Shown: positions 36,613 through 49,484, counted from the stretch's first letter. The stretch is 64,000 nucleotides of DNA from Cynocephalus volans (GCF_027409185.1 NC_084463.1:51206907-51270906), one strand, 5' to 3'. Notes: a model not told the origin generated them from the letters alone. Program-made: numbers and translations.

Positions 36613-37384
36613 TGTTAATGCCACTTTGGGACATGAATGCAGGCTTCTTCACTCACACATCCAGAACCTGCGCTGGGACAGGCAAGTACTTGGCCAAAAG
36701 GGTCCAGGTTCCTCAGACACCTTCTCTCCCCTCTGTGGTCTCTGCACATGGCAGTCACAGGGCAGCTGGGCATGTGTCCCCCGTGGGTTGCTTTGGGCAG
36801 CTGGAAAGGTGTGAGTTCATGGCTGCTCGGCTGACTGCCACCTGTCACCAGGGTGACTCTGGCTCTCTGAATCAATCCAGTCCCCTCCTGCCTCCCTCCA
36901 CCCTGCTCTGCAGCCTGCAGCAGAACCAAGGGGGAGCCCTCCACATGAAGCTTGTCAGGGCGGGTGGTCCTTGGGCACTCAGGTTTAAGGGGAGAGCCAG
37001 GGCCGGGCAGGGGCTTGGCTCTCTTAGGCAGTGAGGGGGCTCATGAGGGCCCTGGAGGAGACCCTGCCCCACCCCCACTTCCCTCACTCATCGTCCCCCA
37101 AAGCTCCATGTCTGGAGGAAACCAGGTGTGGAGGACTTCAGCCCTGCAGGGGCAGTTCCTGCAGAGCTGTCTGAAGAAAGGCAGCTGTGGGCAGGATGCA
37201 CTTGCTGCTGCCCTGCCCGGTCGCCGCCCTCAGACTCCCTTCCAGGCCCCTGAGCGTTTGGCCCTTGGTCCTGTTGCATGTTCTGCTGCACAAGGCCTGG
37301 AGGGTCTTGTCAGAGGTCAGACACCTAGCAAGGGTCCCTGCTCAGACAGCCCTCTGCCTTCTGTCTTGTGTTTTTTCCTCTTTT
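36613..37384. other. Intergenic, nothing assigned
   Basis: GC-rich sequence with no exon, promoter or firm repeat match. Confidence 0.4.
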
Positions 37385-37530
37385 TATGTTTATTTTTTAT
37401 TTTTGTTGATGATTATACATATTCGTGCGGCACAGAGCTGACTGTCAGCCCTTGTGCCCAAGATGTGGTGATCAGATCAATACCATCAGCGTGCCCCCCA
37501 CCTCAAATTGCAATTAGTCCCTGTGTCCCT
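37385..37530 (-). mobile_element. L1 3' UTR fragment, reverse
   Basis: TTTTTGTTGATGATTATACATA, CACAGAGCTGACTGTCAG, GATGTGGTGATCAGATCAAT and CACCTCAAATTGCAATTAGT follow the complement of an L1 3' end. It is separate from the next, older L1. Confidence 0.55.
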
Positions 37531-37534
37531 CTTT

Positions 37535-38490
37535 TGGTTTTATTGTGGTAAAATACCCATACCACAAAATTTACCATTTTAATCATTTTTATCTATTTAT
37601 TTTTGGCATCTGGCCGATATGGGAGTCTGAATCCTTGACCGTGGTATTATGACATAGTGCCTCTAACCAACTGAGCTAACCAGCCAGCCCACATTTTAAC
37701 AATTTTTTCAGTGTCCAATTCTGTGACTTTAAGACATTCACATTGTTGTGCAACCATCACCATCTCGAGGGCTTTTTTATCTTCCCAAACTGAAGCTCTG
37801 TCCCCATGAAACACTAACTGCCCCATCTCCCTCCCCAGCCCCTGGCACCCACAATTCCACTTTCTGTCTCTACGAACTCGACCACTCTAGAGACCGCATA
37901 GGAGTGTCATATGGTATTTATCTTTTTGTGACTGGCTTATTTCACTTAGTATGAATTCCTCAGGTTTTGTGCATGCTGTAGCATGCGTCAGAATTCCCTT
38001 CCTGTTCAAGGCTGAATACTATTCCACTGTGTGTACACACCACATCATGTTGATCCATTCATCCGTGGATGGACACTCGGGCTGTTCCCACCTCTTGGCT
38101 ATGGTGAAAAGCGCTGCTAAGAAGAAGGGTTGCAAATATCTCTTCATGTCCCTGCTTTCAGTTCTTTTCAATATATACCCCAAAATGGAATGGCTGGCTC
38201 ATATAGGAATTCTAAGTTTTTTATTTTGAGGAACCCCATCCTGTTTTCCATAGCAACTGCACTGTTTTACATTTCCCACCAGCCGCACAAAAGGGTTCCA
38301 AATTCTCTGTCTTCTCACCAACACTTGCTATTTTCTGGGGTTTTTGTTTTTTTTAAAATAAAAGCCATCCCAATAGCATGAGGTGATACCTCATTGTGGT
38401 TCTGATTTGTGTCTCACTGCTGCTTAGTGGTACTGAGCACCTTTTCACGTGCTTGCTGGCCATTCGCATATCTTCTTTAGAGAAATGTCT
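37535..38490 (-). mobile_element. Old L1 (L1M), ORF2 end and 3' UTR, reverse
   Basis: Reading on the minus strand from 38490, it runs through the ORF2 end: complements of TCACACCTCATGCTATTGGG, AACAGGATGGGGTTCCTC, GAACAGCCCGAGTGTCCATC and TATTCAGCCTTGAACAGG, then a 3' UTR ending near TACCACAATAAAACC. Its reading frame is decayed. A reverse SINE monomer (37598-37692) sits in the 3' UTR. Confidence 0.8.
37598..37692 (-). mobile_element. CYN-like tRNA-Ile SINE monomer in L1
   Basis: Complement of one tRNA-Ile-like unit: GGCATCTGGCCGATATGGG, GTCTGAATCCTTGACC, then CTCTAACCAACTGAGCTAAC and CAGCCAGCCC. A T-rich tail precedes it. It lacks the left unit of the dimer. Confidence 0.8.
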
Positions 38491-38519
38491 GTCTTCTCTT
38501 TCATTGTGCTCCTGGCTGC

Positions 38520-38790
38520 AGCCATGCAGGCCCCTCCGCTCTCAGCCATGCCCAAGCTCTTGCCCCAGGGCCTTTGCACTGCCATCCGCTCTTCAGGTGA
38601 GCTTCCTCCTTCCCTCCTGCGGGTTTCTGCCACCTTTAATGGCTAGAACAGCCTCCTGCCTTTCTCTGCCCCTCACTCTGCTTTCTCCCATCATACATGA
38701 ACATTCGATGTCTTTATTTGCTTTACCATTTTTATCTGCCTCTGCAACTGCTTGTTCAACATGCAGGTGGATGGAATTATTCCAGGGCAG
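38520..38790. mobile_element. Possible L2 LINE fragment
   Basis: CCCAAGCTCTTGCCCCAGGGCCTTTGCACT matches the well-known L2 block; the following 200 bases fit loosely. The end with TGGATGGAATTATTCC is not assigned. Confidence 0.5.
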
Positions 38791-39019
38791 GTGACAGGTG
38801 AGCAGGGGCCACAGGGGACGCTGGCACAGAGACAGGCTGCATGTCTGGGGCCGCAGGGACTGGATGCTGGGGCCGGCTGTGTCTCAGCCCGCCCGGCAGA
38901 GGGCAGGTAGGCAGGTCAGGGCTGGCTGTCACTTGCCTGTCTGAAGCACGTGACTGCCTTCTGGAGCACAATCTGGGGAGGAGGCAGTCAGGTGGGGGCG
39001 CTCCTGCCCAGGCCACTGC

Positions 39020-39120
39020 ACTTTAATTAAAATCCGCCCCTCTACTTGACCTCACTCTGCCATTGCATTCTCCACTTAATTGGGCCCTTCAGAGCAGCCA
39101 GCTGAGGTTAATTAAAAAGC
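39020..39120. promoter_or_regulatory. Candidate regulatory cluster with homeobox motifs
   Basis: Two TTAATTAA palindromes (39023-39030 and 39108-39115) and one CTTAATTGGG lie in 100 bases of otherwise GC-rich DNA, between ARF1 and WNT3A. Such sites bind LIM/paired homeodomains. Function is inferred only. Confidence 0.3.
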
Positions 39121-40421
39121 CCAGCTGAAGGCATCTCTGTGTCTCCAGCATCTCTGCCAGCCCCGCCAGCGTGTGCCCCACCCCCATCATCTGGGCCCGA
39201 GGCCTGGGCCAGGGGCATGGGCAGGACCATTCTCATGGGCTAAGTGTCCCAGGTGAGCCACCCCCCTCTGGTCTAAATATGAAGGTGAGTATCCTCGGAT
39301 ACGCTGAAGCTCTGATGTGCCTCAGTATCCCTACCCTTGGGGGTCTAGGTGCCCTGCCCCTCTCAGCCTTCCACCGGCAGGCCCAGCTGGGTACCCACAC
39401 CTAGGGAGCCCCTTTGTTTTGGGAGGGGGCATCTCCAGCCTCTGTTTTCACTGGGCACCACCTCTCAAACCCCACCATTTAGGACTGTAAGGAAAGAAGT
39501 GCCCAGGGCCAGGGAGGGTGGCAGGTGCTACAGGTGCATGCAGGGGGTGATAGCCCTGTGAGGGAGGTTGGGAGGGAGAGGAGGGGAGGGCGGTTGCACT
39601 GCCTGCCTGGTGAGAAGCCAAGGATGTCGGGATGTGCAAGCCTGGGGGCCTCACCTCCACCAGGCACGGCCACAGTGAGGAAGACGGGTGGGAAGAAGAG
39701 AGGGCAGAGGGAGACACACGCACAGAGACAGGTGGGCCTGGTCCCACCCTCAAAGTGGGGAGATGGCACAGCGTCCTGCCACAGCCTGCAGCATGGCCAC
39801 CCGTGCAGATCCTGGGTGCCCATCTGGGTATTGCGTGGGTTGCGTTCCAGGCCTGGAGGTCCCCATGTGGCCAGGCTGTGGGCTGGGGGAGCAGGTGGAC
39901 CAGGCCACCCGGTGCTGCAGGGTTGCTTCTGATCCTGTACAAAAATTATCTATTGTCAACAGGCAAGAACAATCTGAAAAACCCACACCACAGTGGCACG
40001 GACTCAGGGCTGGAGACAGTGCTGTGCTGGGGACCAGGTGGGGTGTCCTGCTAGGTGGCCCACTGCCTGCAGGCCTGGGAGCTGTGCTACACTGGCAGCA
40101 GAGGGACCCGGACCCCTTGTCCTGCAGGATGTACTGGCAGTTCCAGGACCCTAAGGTGACCTTCATGCTGAAACCAGGGAGATGCTTATGGATTGGGGGC
40201 CCTTGAGGGAAGAGGCCAGCATAGGGAGCAGTTCAGAGTGGACGGTGGCTTGTCAGTGCCAGGCCAAGATGACTGGGCCAGAAAAACTAGTGTTAGGCCA
40301 ACACAGGGGGATTGCCAGGCCTGAGGAGAGGAGTGAAACTCACATCTTTACTGTGTTCTCTGCCAGACTGTGACAAGCACAGGGAGGAAGGGTGTCAAAC
40401 TACCTATTTCATCATGGCCCC

Positions 40422-40556
40422 CACCTGCCCTGTCCCCGCTTGCACTGTCCCCACCTGCACTGTCCATACCTGCGCTGTCCCCACCTGTACTGTCCACACC
40501 TGTGCTGTCCCCATCTGTGCTGTCCACACATGCACTGTCCACACCTGCGCTGTGCC
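40422..40556. repeat. 15-bp minisatellite, about nine copies
   Basis: Repeats of CACCTGCACTGTCCC/CACCTGTGCTGTCCA on the plus strand, 15 bases each and somewhat diverged. The period is a multiple of three, so all three frames on each strand stay open. Confidence 0.85.
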
Positions 40557-42724
40557 CTGGAGTAAAAACAAGCTTTTGCTATTTGTGATTAAGCATCTGG
40601 CAGAGCTGTGGTGCAGTCAGAATCCTGGGACAGCTCCTGGGTAGCCTTACCGGTGCCCAGCCATCTGCCAGGTGGGTGATTTGTAGATCAGGGGCTGCCA
40701 CTCATGGCTGGGGTGTCCTGGAGCCTCTGCAAGGCCACAGCTTGAAGGACTTCCCTTGTCGGAGGTGGTGAGAAGGCCGTGGCAGAGGCTGGGTTGCGTG
40801 AGGCTGTGGGGGTCCTGGCAGGGGGGGAACTGCAGGTGGGACCAGAAGGTATGAGATGAAGTTCCTGCCCAGGGCTCAGTTTCTTGCTCTTTAGATTGGA
40901 GGCTCCCCTGCAGGCCAGAGTCAGACTAGATTGTGAGACATGCAGGCTGGGTCGCTTGAACAGGAGACATGGAAGGTTCCTGAGCAGAGGAGTTGCAGGC
41001 TTAGGACTGTACCATAGGGAAAGCTGCATGACCTACATCCTCCACAGGGCCCTGACCCAGACCTGGGCAATTAAGAATGCATTAGGGGAGGAAGCATGTG
41101 TGATCTCCAGGGCTCGTTACAAACTCCAGACATCAAATGGCCTTCCCCGAACTCCCGGCCTTGCCTCTCTGTGTGCCACAGGCCTGGCAGGGCTGAGCAG
41201 GAGCCAGCCTGCTTTATAAGGACCAGCACGGTGGTGGCAGGGCATTGCATGCCCATGCCAGGGATGGAGGGGGGACAGGGCGAGGCCACCTTGGCATCCC
41301 GGACTGGGCCGGGCAAGGCGAGGTGAGCTTTTTCAGCTGAGGAGCCTGGGGGAGAGGCTGCTGAGCTGCAGAGGTTCTGCACAGGCCTGCCCGCCTCTCC
41401 ACGGCCCCGGTTGTCAGGTGAGGGGCAGACAGCTGGGGAAGTCCCCTTCTCCCAACAAGACCTCCCCACCCCCTGTCTGCCCATGCCTGGAATTCCACCA
41501 TTCACTCTCCTGCATGAAGCCCTGGGCCTCCCAGCATTCCAGGTTTTAATTCTGCAGATGGCCTCTGGGGTGGGGATGGGGTGTGTGGGCAGAGGGTCCT
41601 GACACTGGCCTGCGGAATGTAACCGAGGCCTAGGAGGTGACGGGGGTGGCCAAACTCTGAGAGCACCCCAGGGGCATTGAAGGGCACAGGTGAGCCTCTA
41701 GAGCTTTTTAGATTCTTCCTGCCACAGAAACCTCACCTCTTCCTGGAAGTCCTCCAGGATTATGTGCAGTTCCCTGCCCTATGAACTGACTGGCCTGTCA
41801 ACAGCAGGCTGGCCTCCCCCTTTAGAATGGAGAGACAAGCTCCCCCAGAGCTGGGTCTCAACGGGGTAGGAGGGGTGCCCCGTCCCTGCCCGTCCAGCGC
41901 CTCCCTCCCAGCCAGCCTGTGTTTGGGTGGAGGAGTCCTCCTGTCTTCACACCATAAACACCAATTTGCAGCGCCCCAGAGCCAAATGACTGTTTACTGT
42001 GTGCTACGGAGGCTCAAATAAAAAAAAAGAGGGAGAAAATAAGACCAGAGCAAGGAGTCAGTTTGGAGCTAAACAGCAATTAGCACCTTAAGATGAGCTC
42101 CAGCTCCCAGCCCAGCCACTGCTGGGTGGGCGGGGGCGGTGGCTCCTGGGCTCCTGGGCAACTTGGGTCCCTCCACAGGGCTTCCCTTGGCACCCTGGCC
42201 ACCCCGCCTTGACCTGGCATCTGCAGGGATGGAATCTCAGAATTAAAGGAGGATGTTGGAGCCGTAGAAACAGCACCCCCATGCTCACCTCCTACAGGAA
42301 GCCCTCCCAGGTGACTCAGAAGGTAGCAAAGGGGCCAGAGTCCAACTCTCCAGGACCCCTTCCCCAAGCCTTGGATGTCACCCTGGGAGGTCGTGCACCG
42401 AGGGACTCAGGGCTCCAGACTTACGCTGGACTCTGGATATTGTCCAGGCCCAGAAAGGCTGGAGGGGCAATGTAGGCCAGGCGGGGGCCCAGTTCCTTTT
42501 CTGAGCCTGGGAGGCCAAGCACTGAGGGAGAGGGTGCTACTGACCCTGAAGGCTGTGACCTTTGGGTGCCCTGCTCTCAGGTGTCCCTCCCGAGGGGGTT
42601 TCTGAAGGGAGCGTGGAGGGTCCTTCAGGGGCAATCAGCCAGGCAAGAGGGCCCAGCTGCTCAGGGGAGGATCTGGGGACCTGTGGCAGGGGCTGCTGTA
42701 GGGAGAGCTGGAGGAGAAGGGCCC

Positions 42725-42985
42725 GTTCCAGGCTACCAGCCAGACCCCAGGCAGGGTCATGTCCCCCAGACCCCAGGACAGGGCTGTGTCCCCCAGACCC
42801 TGGGATGGGCCAAGTCCCCCAAATCTCAGGGCAGCAGTGGGTCCCCCAAACCCCATGATGAGGCTGTGTCCCCAAGACCCCAGGCAGGGCTATGTTCCCC
42901 AGATCCCAGGACAGATCAGTACCCCTTAGCCTCCAGGACAAGGTGTGTTTCCCTTATTCCTCAGGACAGGCCATATCCCCCAGTC
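42725..42985. repeat. Degenerate 24-30-bp minisatellite, about nine copies
   Basis: Repeats of the pattern CAGACCCCAGGACAGGGCTGTGTCCCC with changing length and substitutions. The centre (42.75-42.93 kb) is best preserved. Confidence 0.8.
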
Positions 42986-44699
42986 CCTGGGTCTGAAGGC
43001 TCCTCTGGAAGGTCCTACTTCTCTCAGCCCAGCCCTTCAGGAACAGCACCTGCCCAGGCCACCTCTGCAGGGAAGAATCAGCCTGTTCTGTGACATTGGC
43101 TCCCAACCCAGGGCTCTCTGGGAACACCTTTCCTCAAACTGCTGACAGCCTCTCTGCATTAGCACAGGGAAAGCAGGGGCAGGGGGCAGAGCTCTGGGCA
43201 GACGGCAGGCTCAGGGTCCCACGCAGCTCATCTCTGGGCCCCTCTCTGGTGGATTCCCTCTAGTGACTCTTCGGCTCTAGACTTCAACCCCAGCTGGATT
43301 GTCCACTGCCGAGCCCCACCCTGGCCCTCTGGGGGCCTTGGGCCCCACACTCTGCAGATGCTCAGCTTGAGCACCAGGGCTGTTATTCCTGGCAATATGC
43401 TATCTGCAGGGGAAAGGGCCAGAGGGATCCACTGGAAGCATTTGGGGGCCAGGCCAGGCTTGAGAAGGCTCTGGGCTGCAATGTTGTGGGATCACCATTT
43501 CAGTGGACCCTTGTAGCCAGGCATGCCTTGCCAGGACTCAGAGGTGGGCCAGACGAGCTTAAGGACACACCAACTCCATATATTTTCAGAAGGGTAAACT
43601 GAGGCCAGAACAGCAAGCTGGGTCTGGCACTGCCTGCAACATCGTGGTCCTTGGAGGAGGTGTCCCCTGGGCTTCCCCCTTACCCCAGCAATAAGGTTCT
43701 ACAGGATCTCCTCTCCAGGAGGGCCCAGGGACTGCAAGGTAAGCCCTGAATTTCCTCCTGCCCGGGGCCCGTTTGGGTGGGGGCTCATCTCTCCACTTGG
43801 TGCCCAGCCCTGCTGACTGCCCCTCTTCTGCCGTCCACACTCATGCAGAACACCATCCCACCAGACCGATGGTGGTGCCAGGCCCCCACTGGGTGTGGGC
43901 CTGGTCAGGAGGGGGAGAGGCTGCCCTTTGCTCCACTAATTGGCCTTTCACATCCTCACTGATTCAGCCCAGCCCACCCCAGAGGGCTGGCAACCCAGTG
44001 ACCAGGCAGCAGCAAAGCCCAGGTCAGTGGAGCCTCGGAGCACACCCAGCCCAGGCCCAGCTGCCAGGAGCCATCGTTATGCAGGGCCGGGTGCTGGGTG
44101 TGGGTGGGCAGTGGGTCCTCAGCACCCTGTGACAGGTATGGGGATCTGGAGGTGGCCCCATACCTGCTGCCCTGGGGTCTCAGCCTTGACAGCAGCCTCT
44201 GGACTCCTCCCTGAGGGGAAGACACTGAGTCCCCAGGACGCAGAAACTGGGAGTCCAGGGGAGGGGGTGACAAAGAGAGGGAGGGCCTGTGGAGGCCCCA
44301 AGGTGGGGGCTGGCCACACCTCCTGCAGGACTTCAAAGCCCAGAGTGTGAGATTTGCAAGGGGCTGGGCCCAGGGGAGCGCTGGTGGGGTGGGGCCCCAC
44401 AGCCTCTAGGCCTTTTATATGGTTATTCCTGTCCTGTCTCAACTACCTGCGAACAGGCCCACCAGGCCCATTTCCTCCCTCTGCAGGGTAGGGGGAAGGG
44501 GCTGTAAACTCCCTGGAGAGGTGGCTTCTGAGGGCCAGGCCTGGCTGCCGCGGGCTCTGGGGGGTGGGAGTGGCAGGGACTGGGGGCCAAGACTCATATT
44601 GAGGTGCCAAACCCATGGCAGGTGAGGGGGGTCAGGCCTGAGCTCCAGAGAGGGCTCTGATGGAGCAGTCCAGGTCAGCAAAGCCCTGGTCAGATCTCA

Positions 44700-44790
44700 T
44701 CCTGTTTTCTGTTGCACAAAAGGGAAACTGAGGCCCAGAGAGGGATGGGACTTGCTCCTGGCCAGCAGTGAGCTGAGGCTGAGGCTTTTA
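44700..44790 (+). mobile_element. MIR fragment
   Basis: AAAGGGAAACTGAGGCCCAGAGAGGGATGGGACTTGCTCCTGGCCAGCAG is the MIR core with the usual ACTTGCCCAAGG-like part. Old SINE. Confidence 0.7.
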
Positions 44791-47700
44791 CCTCCCAGCC
44801 CCCTTCACCTATACGCTGGGGTCTCTCCTTTGACTCCATGGGCTGCTAACGTCCCCATTTTTCAGAGACACATCCAGGCCTTCTTGTGTGGTCTGCCTTC
44901 TGTCCACCCCCAGGGCCATAGTGGTGGGAATGGGGTGCAACTGAGTGGTCCCTCATGCTGGGCCTATAGGGGGGCTCAGGGCCCTTCACACAGATGCCAG
45001 AGATTTCTGGGACCCTGGCATGGTACGTACCCTCAGGCCAGCATCGCACCTTCTCTGGGCCCTGACAGCAAAGACAGCCTGGATGCTGGGGTCCTCCAGG
45101 TCCTACCATTCATAGATGTCAGGGTCTTTGTGCAGAATCTCCTCTTGGCCTCCAGACTCCCAGGGTGGCCCTGCCTTGTGTCTGGGCGTGTGAGCCCAGC
45201 CCAGTCCTGCCCTGCCGCCCTCTCTCTCACCCACCATACTCTCCAGCTCCTCAGGTCCCTGTGACCTGGTGGACATGCACACACCCTTGCCACCCCCTCT
45301 GCCCGCCCTCCCAGCCACCTCCCAGGCAGGCAAGTCCTTTCATCTGTGATGCCCCTGGCACCGGGGCCCCAGTAGGTGCCAATTAGGGTGGCTTCTGCCC
45401 AGGGCCCTGACTCAGAGGTGCCACACACCCAATCCTGTGGGGCGCCCATCACTCCCCCAGAAACTGACCCTTTACAGCTGTTGCCCAGGATGGCCTGAAA
45501 GCCTGAGTGGGCTCTGGGCCCTCCCCACTGCTGGTGACTCACCCCCCAGGGGGAAAATGGGTGTCTGTCTTTGGGCCTTGGCTGGGTCTGGGCCATTAGT
45601 CACCAGCTCCCTCTTTATAGGGCTTCCACCTGCAGCCCAGGCTGACCCCTGGGCCGCACCTGGGAATTACTTGGTGGCCCTGCTTGGTGGTGGGTCATGG
45701 CCAGACCGCACATACCCTGCAGCTTCAGAGCAGGAGGTGACCCAGCAAGGGTGCAGCTGGCCTCAAAGCCCCTACCCAATGACACCGTGGGATTGGGGTG
45801 ACACTGGGATGCCCACCGGCACACCAGGGTGCAGGGGAGATGAGGGGGAAGGGTGCTGAGAGTCCAGAGCCCTGGACTTGGTCCCTTCTCTCTGCTGAGC
45901 CCTGACAGGCCCCAGACAGCTCTGTCCTTCCATTGCTGGTGGGATCCAGTGATGTGCCCATTTCTGGGACCACATGCAGCAGACCATGCCCCCCCGGCCG
46001 TAGTCCCCTCCTGGTCCTGGCCTCCTCCAGCTCCCGCGGGGAGGGCCTCTGATGCCTGAGGGTCTGCACCACTCCTGGGCCTGGAGGGGTGGGGAAGTGG
46101 GAAGCACAGGCCAGTGCAGATCCCCTGCCATGTGTCCCTCACCCATGTGCATTCCCCTGCCTAGCTGGCCATGGCTCTCTCTTGGCAGAGGGTGGATACT
46201 CTTTCCTGCACCCTCATGGGACACTGTGAGGCCTTCTACCCCAGAGTTGTAATGATGTGTGCAAGGAGGCCCTGGTCACTTGTTGTGGACAGAGATGATC
46301 CAGGGCCATGGGGACCAGAAGACTTGTGGGGGCTTGGTGGGATCCTTGCCCCAGAGAGGTGGCAGGGGTCCAAGGCAGTTGGCAGCAGAGCTGATGGGCT
46401 GAGGGGACAAGAGGGACATAAGGTGAGGCTGCAGGTGGGGGCTGTGATGTGGCCAGCGCAGGGGACTGACCTCCCATCCCCAAGATCCTGGGGCTCCTCC
46501 CAGGGCTCCCCTTAGAGGGCGGTAAGGCCCAGAATAACCCAGAGCATGTGTCACGCCGGCCCGACCCCATGGGCACCCTGGAGTGGGTGTGTGTGGGAGT
46601 TCAGTCCTAGCTCAGGCCCCTGTCTCCCAGCCTGAGCCGTTGTGCACCCCGTGGACAACAGTGTGGTGGGCAGAGTGGAGTCTGGAGAAGCCCTGTCCCA
46701 CCCCTCGTCCCGGCTGGCTCTCCTGCCAGCTCCTGGGGCCTGGGGCTGTTGTCCCAATCTCTTCCAGGCTGGGCTCTCACTGCCCCCTGGCAAGGATCCA
46801 AGGATGCTGGACTGTGCCCCCATCCCCCGACCCCACAAACAGCTTCCTTCTGGCTTTCTCCCTCTGTCCCCGGCTGGCCAGTGAGGGCTTCCCAATTCCA
46901 AGACTCTTGGTGAATTGTTATAGCAAACAGACACCCAGGAGGTCCAGGAGGCTCCTCCTGCCCTCCTGCAGCCTGCTGTCTTCCAGCCACCTTGCAAATG
47001 GCCCAGGCAGGGTGGTTGTGCTGGGCTGGGGCCTTGGAGAGGGTGGTGCTGGGCCTGCAGCTGTTAGCCACCCTGGCCTCCTCAGTATGCTCCTCTGTGT
47101 GGTCTGGCTGGACATCAGGGTGGGCCCAGAGGTGGGGCAGGCAGGGATAACCACAGAGGAGAATGGGGACCCTGGGCAGGGCTCAGAGAGGTGAAGGTGT
47201 GGCCTCGGGAGAGACTTCTGTCTCCTGCAGCCTCAGTTTCCAAGGTGCACCCTGCACCCCAAGGGAGGCTGGGCATGGTTATGTGAGGCATCCATCCAGC
47301 CAGAAGGCTTGCTTGTCCTGGGGGCTCTCCCTGCCTGGCCTGGCTGAGGCCACAGATCACCTGAGAAGGCAGGCAGGAGTGTGGGGGCTCCCACAGGCAA
47401 GGCTACCCCTGCCCACAGCCCCAGGAGGGCCCTGCCCACTGTTGGGAATTTAAGGGACTCCTGGTGGCTGGTCGCATTGTCAGGTGCAGTGTATGTGACT
47501 GGGATCCAACTGATCCTACACTTAGAGGCCACCAGCAGCCAGGCCACTGTCCCCAAAGCCAGAGAGCCCAGACACATACATAGCTGGTACTTGGATGTTG
47601 GCTGAGTGAATATGAACTTTTGGGAAAGTGACTTGGCTGATGTCTTCCATGAACCACGGACTCCTATGGGGTCTCGGCCTGCCATCCGTGCACTGGGGAT

Positions 47701-48041
47701 GTCATGGTGTCCTGGTCGCAGCAGAGCTACCTTACCTGGCTCCTACCTACCACCCTGTTTTAACTCTCCCATCAGAGGCTTCTGCCCTGCCTCTGGTATA
47801 GGTACAAGTGGCTGTCCCCTTCTTCCCTTGGTCTGGCTGTCCCTATCCCTTCTCCCTGAAATTCTGGCCACCTCCGAGGCACGCTGACAGCCTCCTCCCC
47901 ACCATGGCCTGCAGGCAAGCCCGGTTCCCCCGGACCCAGCCCCTGAGCTGAGCCAACCCCTTCTCCACATCCCCAACACCATGCCGACCCGCCACCAAGA
48001 CACTGGCAAAAACCACAGGCTTGTTTGGTTGCTTCTTCTTT

Positions 48042-48047
48042 TTTATT
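48042..48047 (-). terminator. WNT3A: WNT3A polyadenylation signal AATAAA
   Basis: TTTATT on the plus strand, with T/AT-rich sequence around it, at the 3' end of the WNT3A 3' UTR. Confidence 0.6.
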
Positions 48048-49484
48048 TTCCCCATGTTCGAAACTCACAAGCTATGACTAAAATAACTTCTTTCATAGAA
48101 AGAAAAGGGAAAAAAACAACACAACTTTTCGTCTAACTCCAGTGTATGGTAGACATAGCAGCATCGGAAATAAAATTAAAACCAAAAATGCAAAATTCGA
48201 GGCAGAGGACGGCTGCGTCCCCTCTTCGGGGCTCTCAGGGCCGTGTCTCCTCCCCCTGGCTCGAGGGTGGGAGCTGGTTCACAGTGGCAGAGGCTGAGGG
48301 GTGCTCTCGGTGGGGCCCCGGCAGGGTGGGGTCAGCGGCCTCTCCTTCCCTTGCCGGGAGGACAAATCGGATGTTCTCCCGACTGGAGGTTCCAGGACAA
48401 TGGCTGGTGGCAGGTAGGTCTGGCGACCATCGCCTCAGCAGCAGGACCGAGGGTCAGTCCCGGCCACGAGGGGCGGAGAGGGACACCACCTCGCCTCGGG
48501 GCTGTGGGTCCTCTGTCCGCAGCATGGTCGAGGGCTGATGACCCCCAAACCTCACAAACAACCTCAAAAGAGGCCAGAGGCCCTGGGCAGCCTTGGGGGC
48601 TGGGGCTGTCTTCCTGTCTTTCCCTGACAAGGGGCTGTGAACAGAGGGAGGGGCTGAGGCCCAGAGAGGCGGGGGAAGGATGGCACCAGAGGAAGGAGAG
48701 TCGGGCACAGCTGGCCAGGCAGGGAGCTGGGACCAACCGTAGGAACATTCCCTGGGAAGAGGAGCTGGGTGTCCGATGCCAGGGCAGAGGCAGACCTCAG
48801 GGAAGAGGCCCAGGATTGCAGGCCCCTCTGCAGCCTGCTTCTCCCAGGACTGACCTTGGTCATTGGAGTTGGGGGCCGGGGCGGCTGGGGCTCTGAGGCT
48901 TTCTCTGAAGGGTTCCTGGTCGGGAGCGTGGGCAAATCCCAGGCCGAGGGAGGGGGTGCCACAGGCCTCCCCATGCCTGGATCACTCCAGAGCGCGGGAC
49001 TTGGAGAGGGGCTCTCAGATCCTAAAGGCACGGGGTGGGGGTGGGGGGCCCGACCCCGCCTCATGGGATCTCCGAGGCTCATTCCGCCAGGAGATGCTAC
49101 GAGGTGGCCGGAGGGAACCTTACTGGTGGGCTGGGAGCAAGGAGATGGTCGGCTAAATCCCCTGCTCAGGAGCCTCGCCCCACTCAGGACCCAGAGAGGA
49201 ACCGTGCCCCCACTGTAGCTCCACCCTATCCAGGGAGAAGCCCCCCCCAAAGGAAACCCCATCCCCACTGGAGTCCAGTCCCACCTCGGAGCCCTGCCCG
49301 CAGAGAGAAGCCTCACCCGCAGGGAGTAGCCCACACCAGAGCCAGGCCCCATCCAGAGCCCCACCCCCACTGGGAGGGACCTCGACCCTTCAGGAGGAAC
49401 TCTGTCCCATCCAGGCAGAAGTCCTGCTCCCATTGGCGCCCTGTCTCACCCAGGAGCCCCACCCCCATCAGGAGGAGCCCCACC

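Larger units (their letters stand above)
39121..48027. other. Intergenic, ARF1 to WNT3A, distal part
   Basis: GC-rich and CpG-poor. It holds two minisatellites (40.42-40.56 and 42.73-42.99 kb) and a MIR (44.70-44.79 kb). The many open frames follow from GC content; none shows a domain, signal peptide or exon-like borders. A further AT-rich patch with CAATTAGC near 42.07 kb could be a conserved element. Confidence 0.5.

Noticed and set aside
48564-49433. Minus-strand ORF of 289 codons in the WNT3A 3' UTR
   Set aside because: It lies in GC-rich 3' UTR made of decayed 20-bp repeats. The Gly/Pro/Leu/Trp bias follows from base composition, and no family was recognised.
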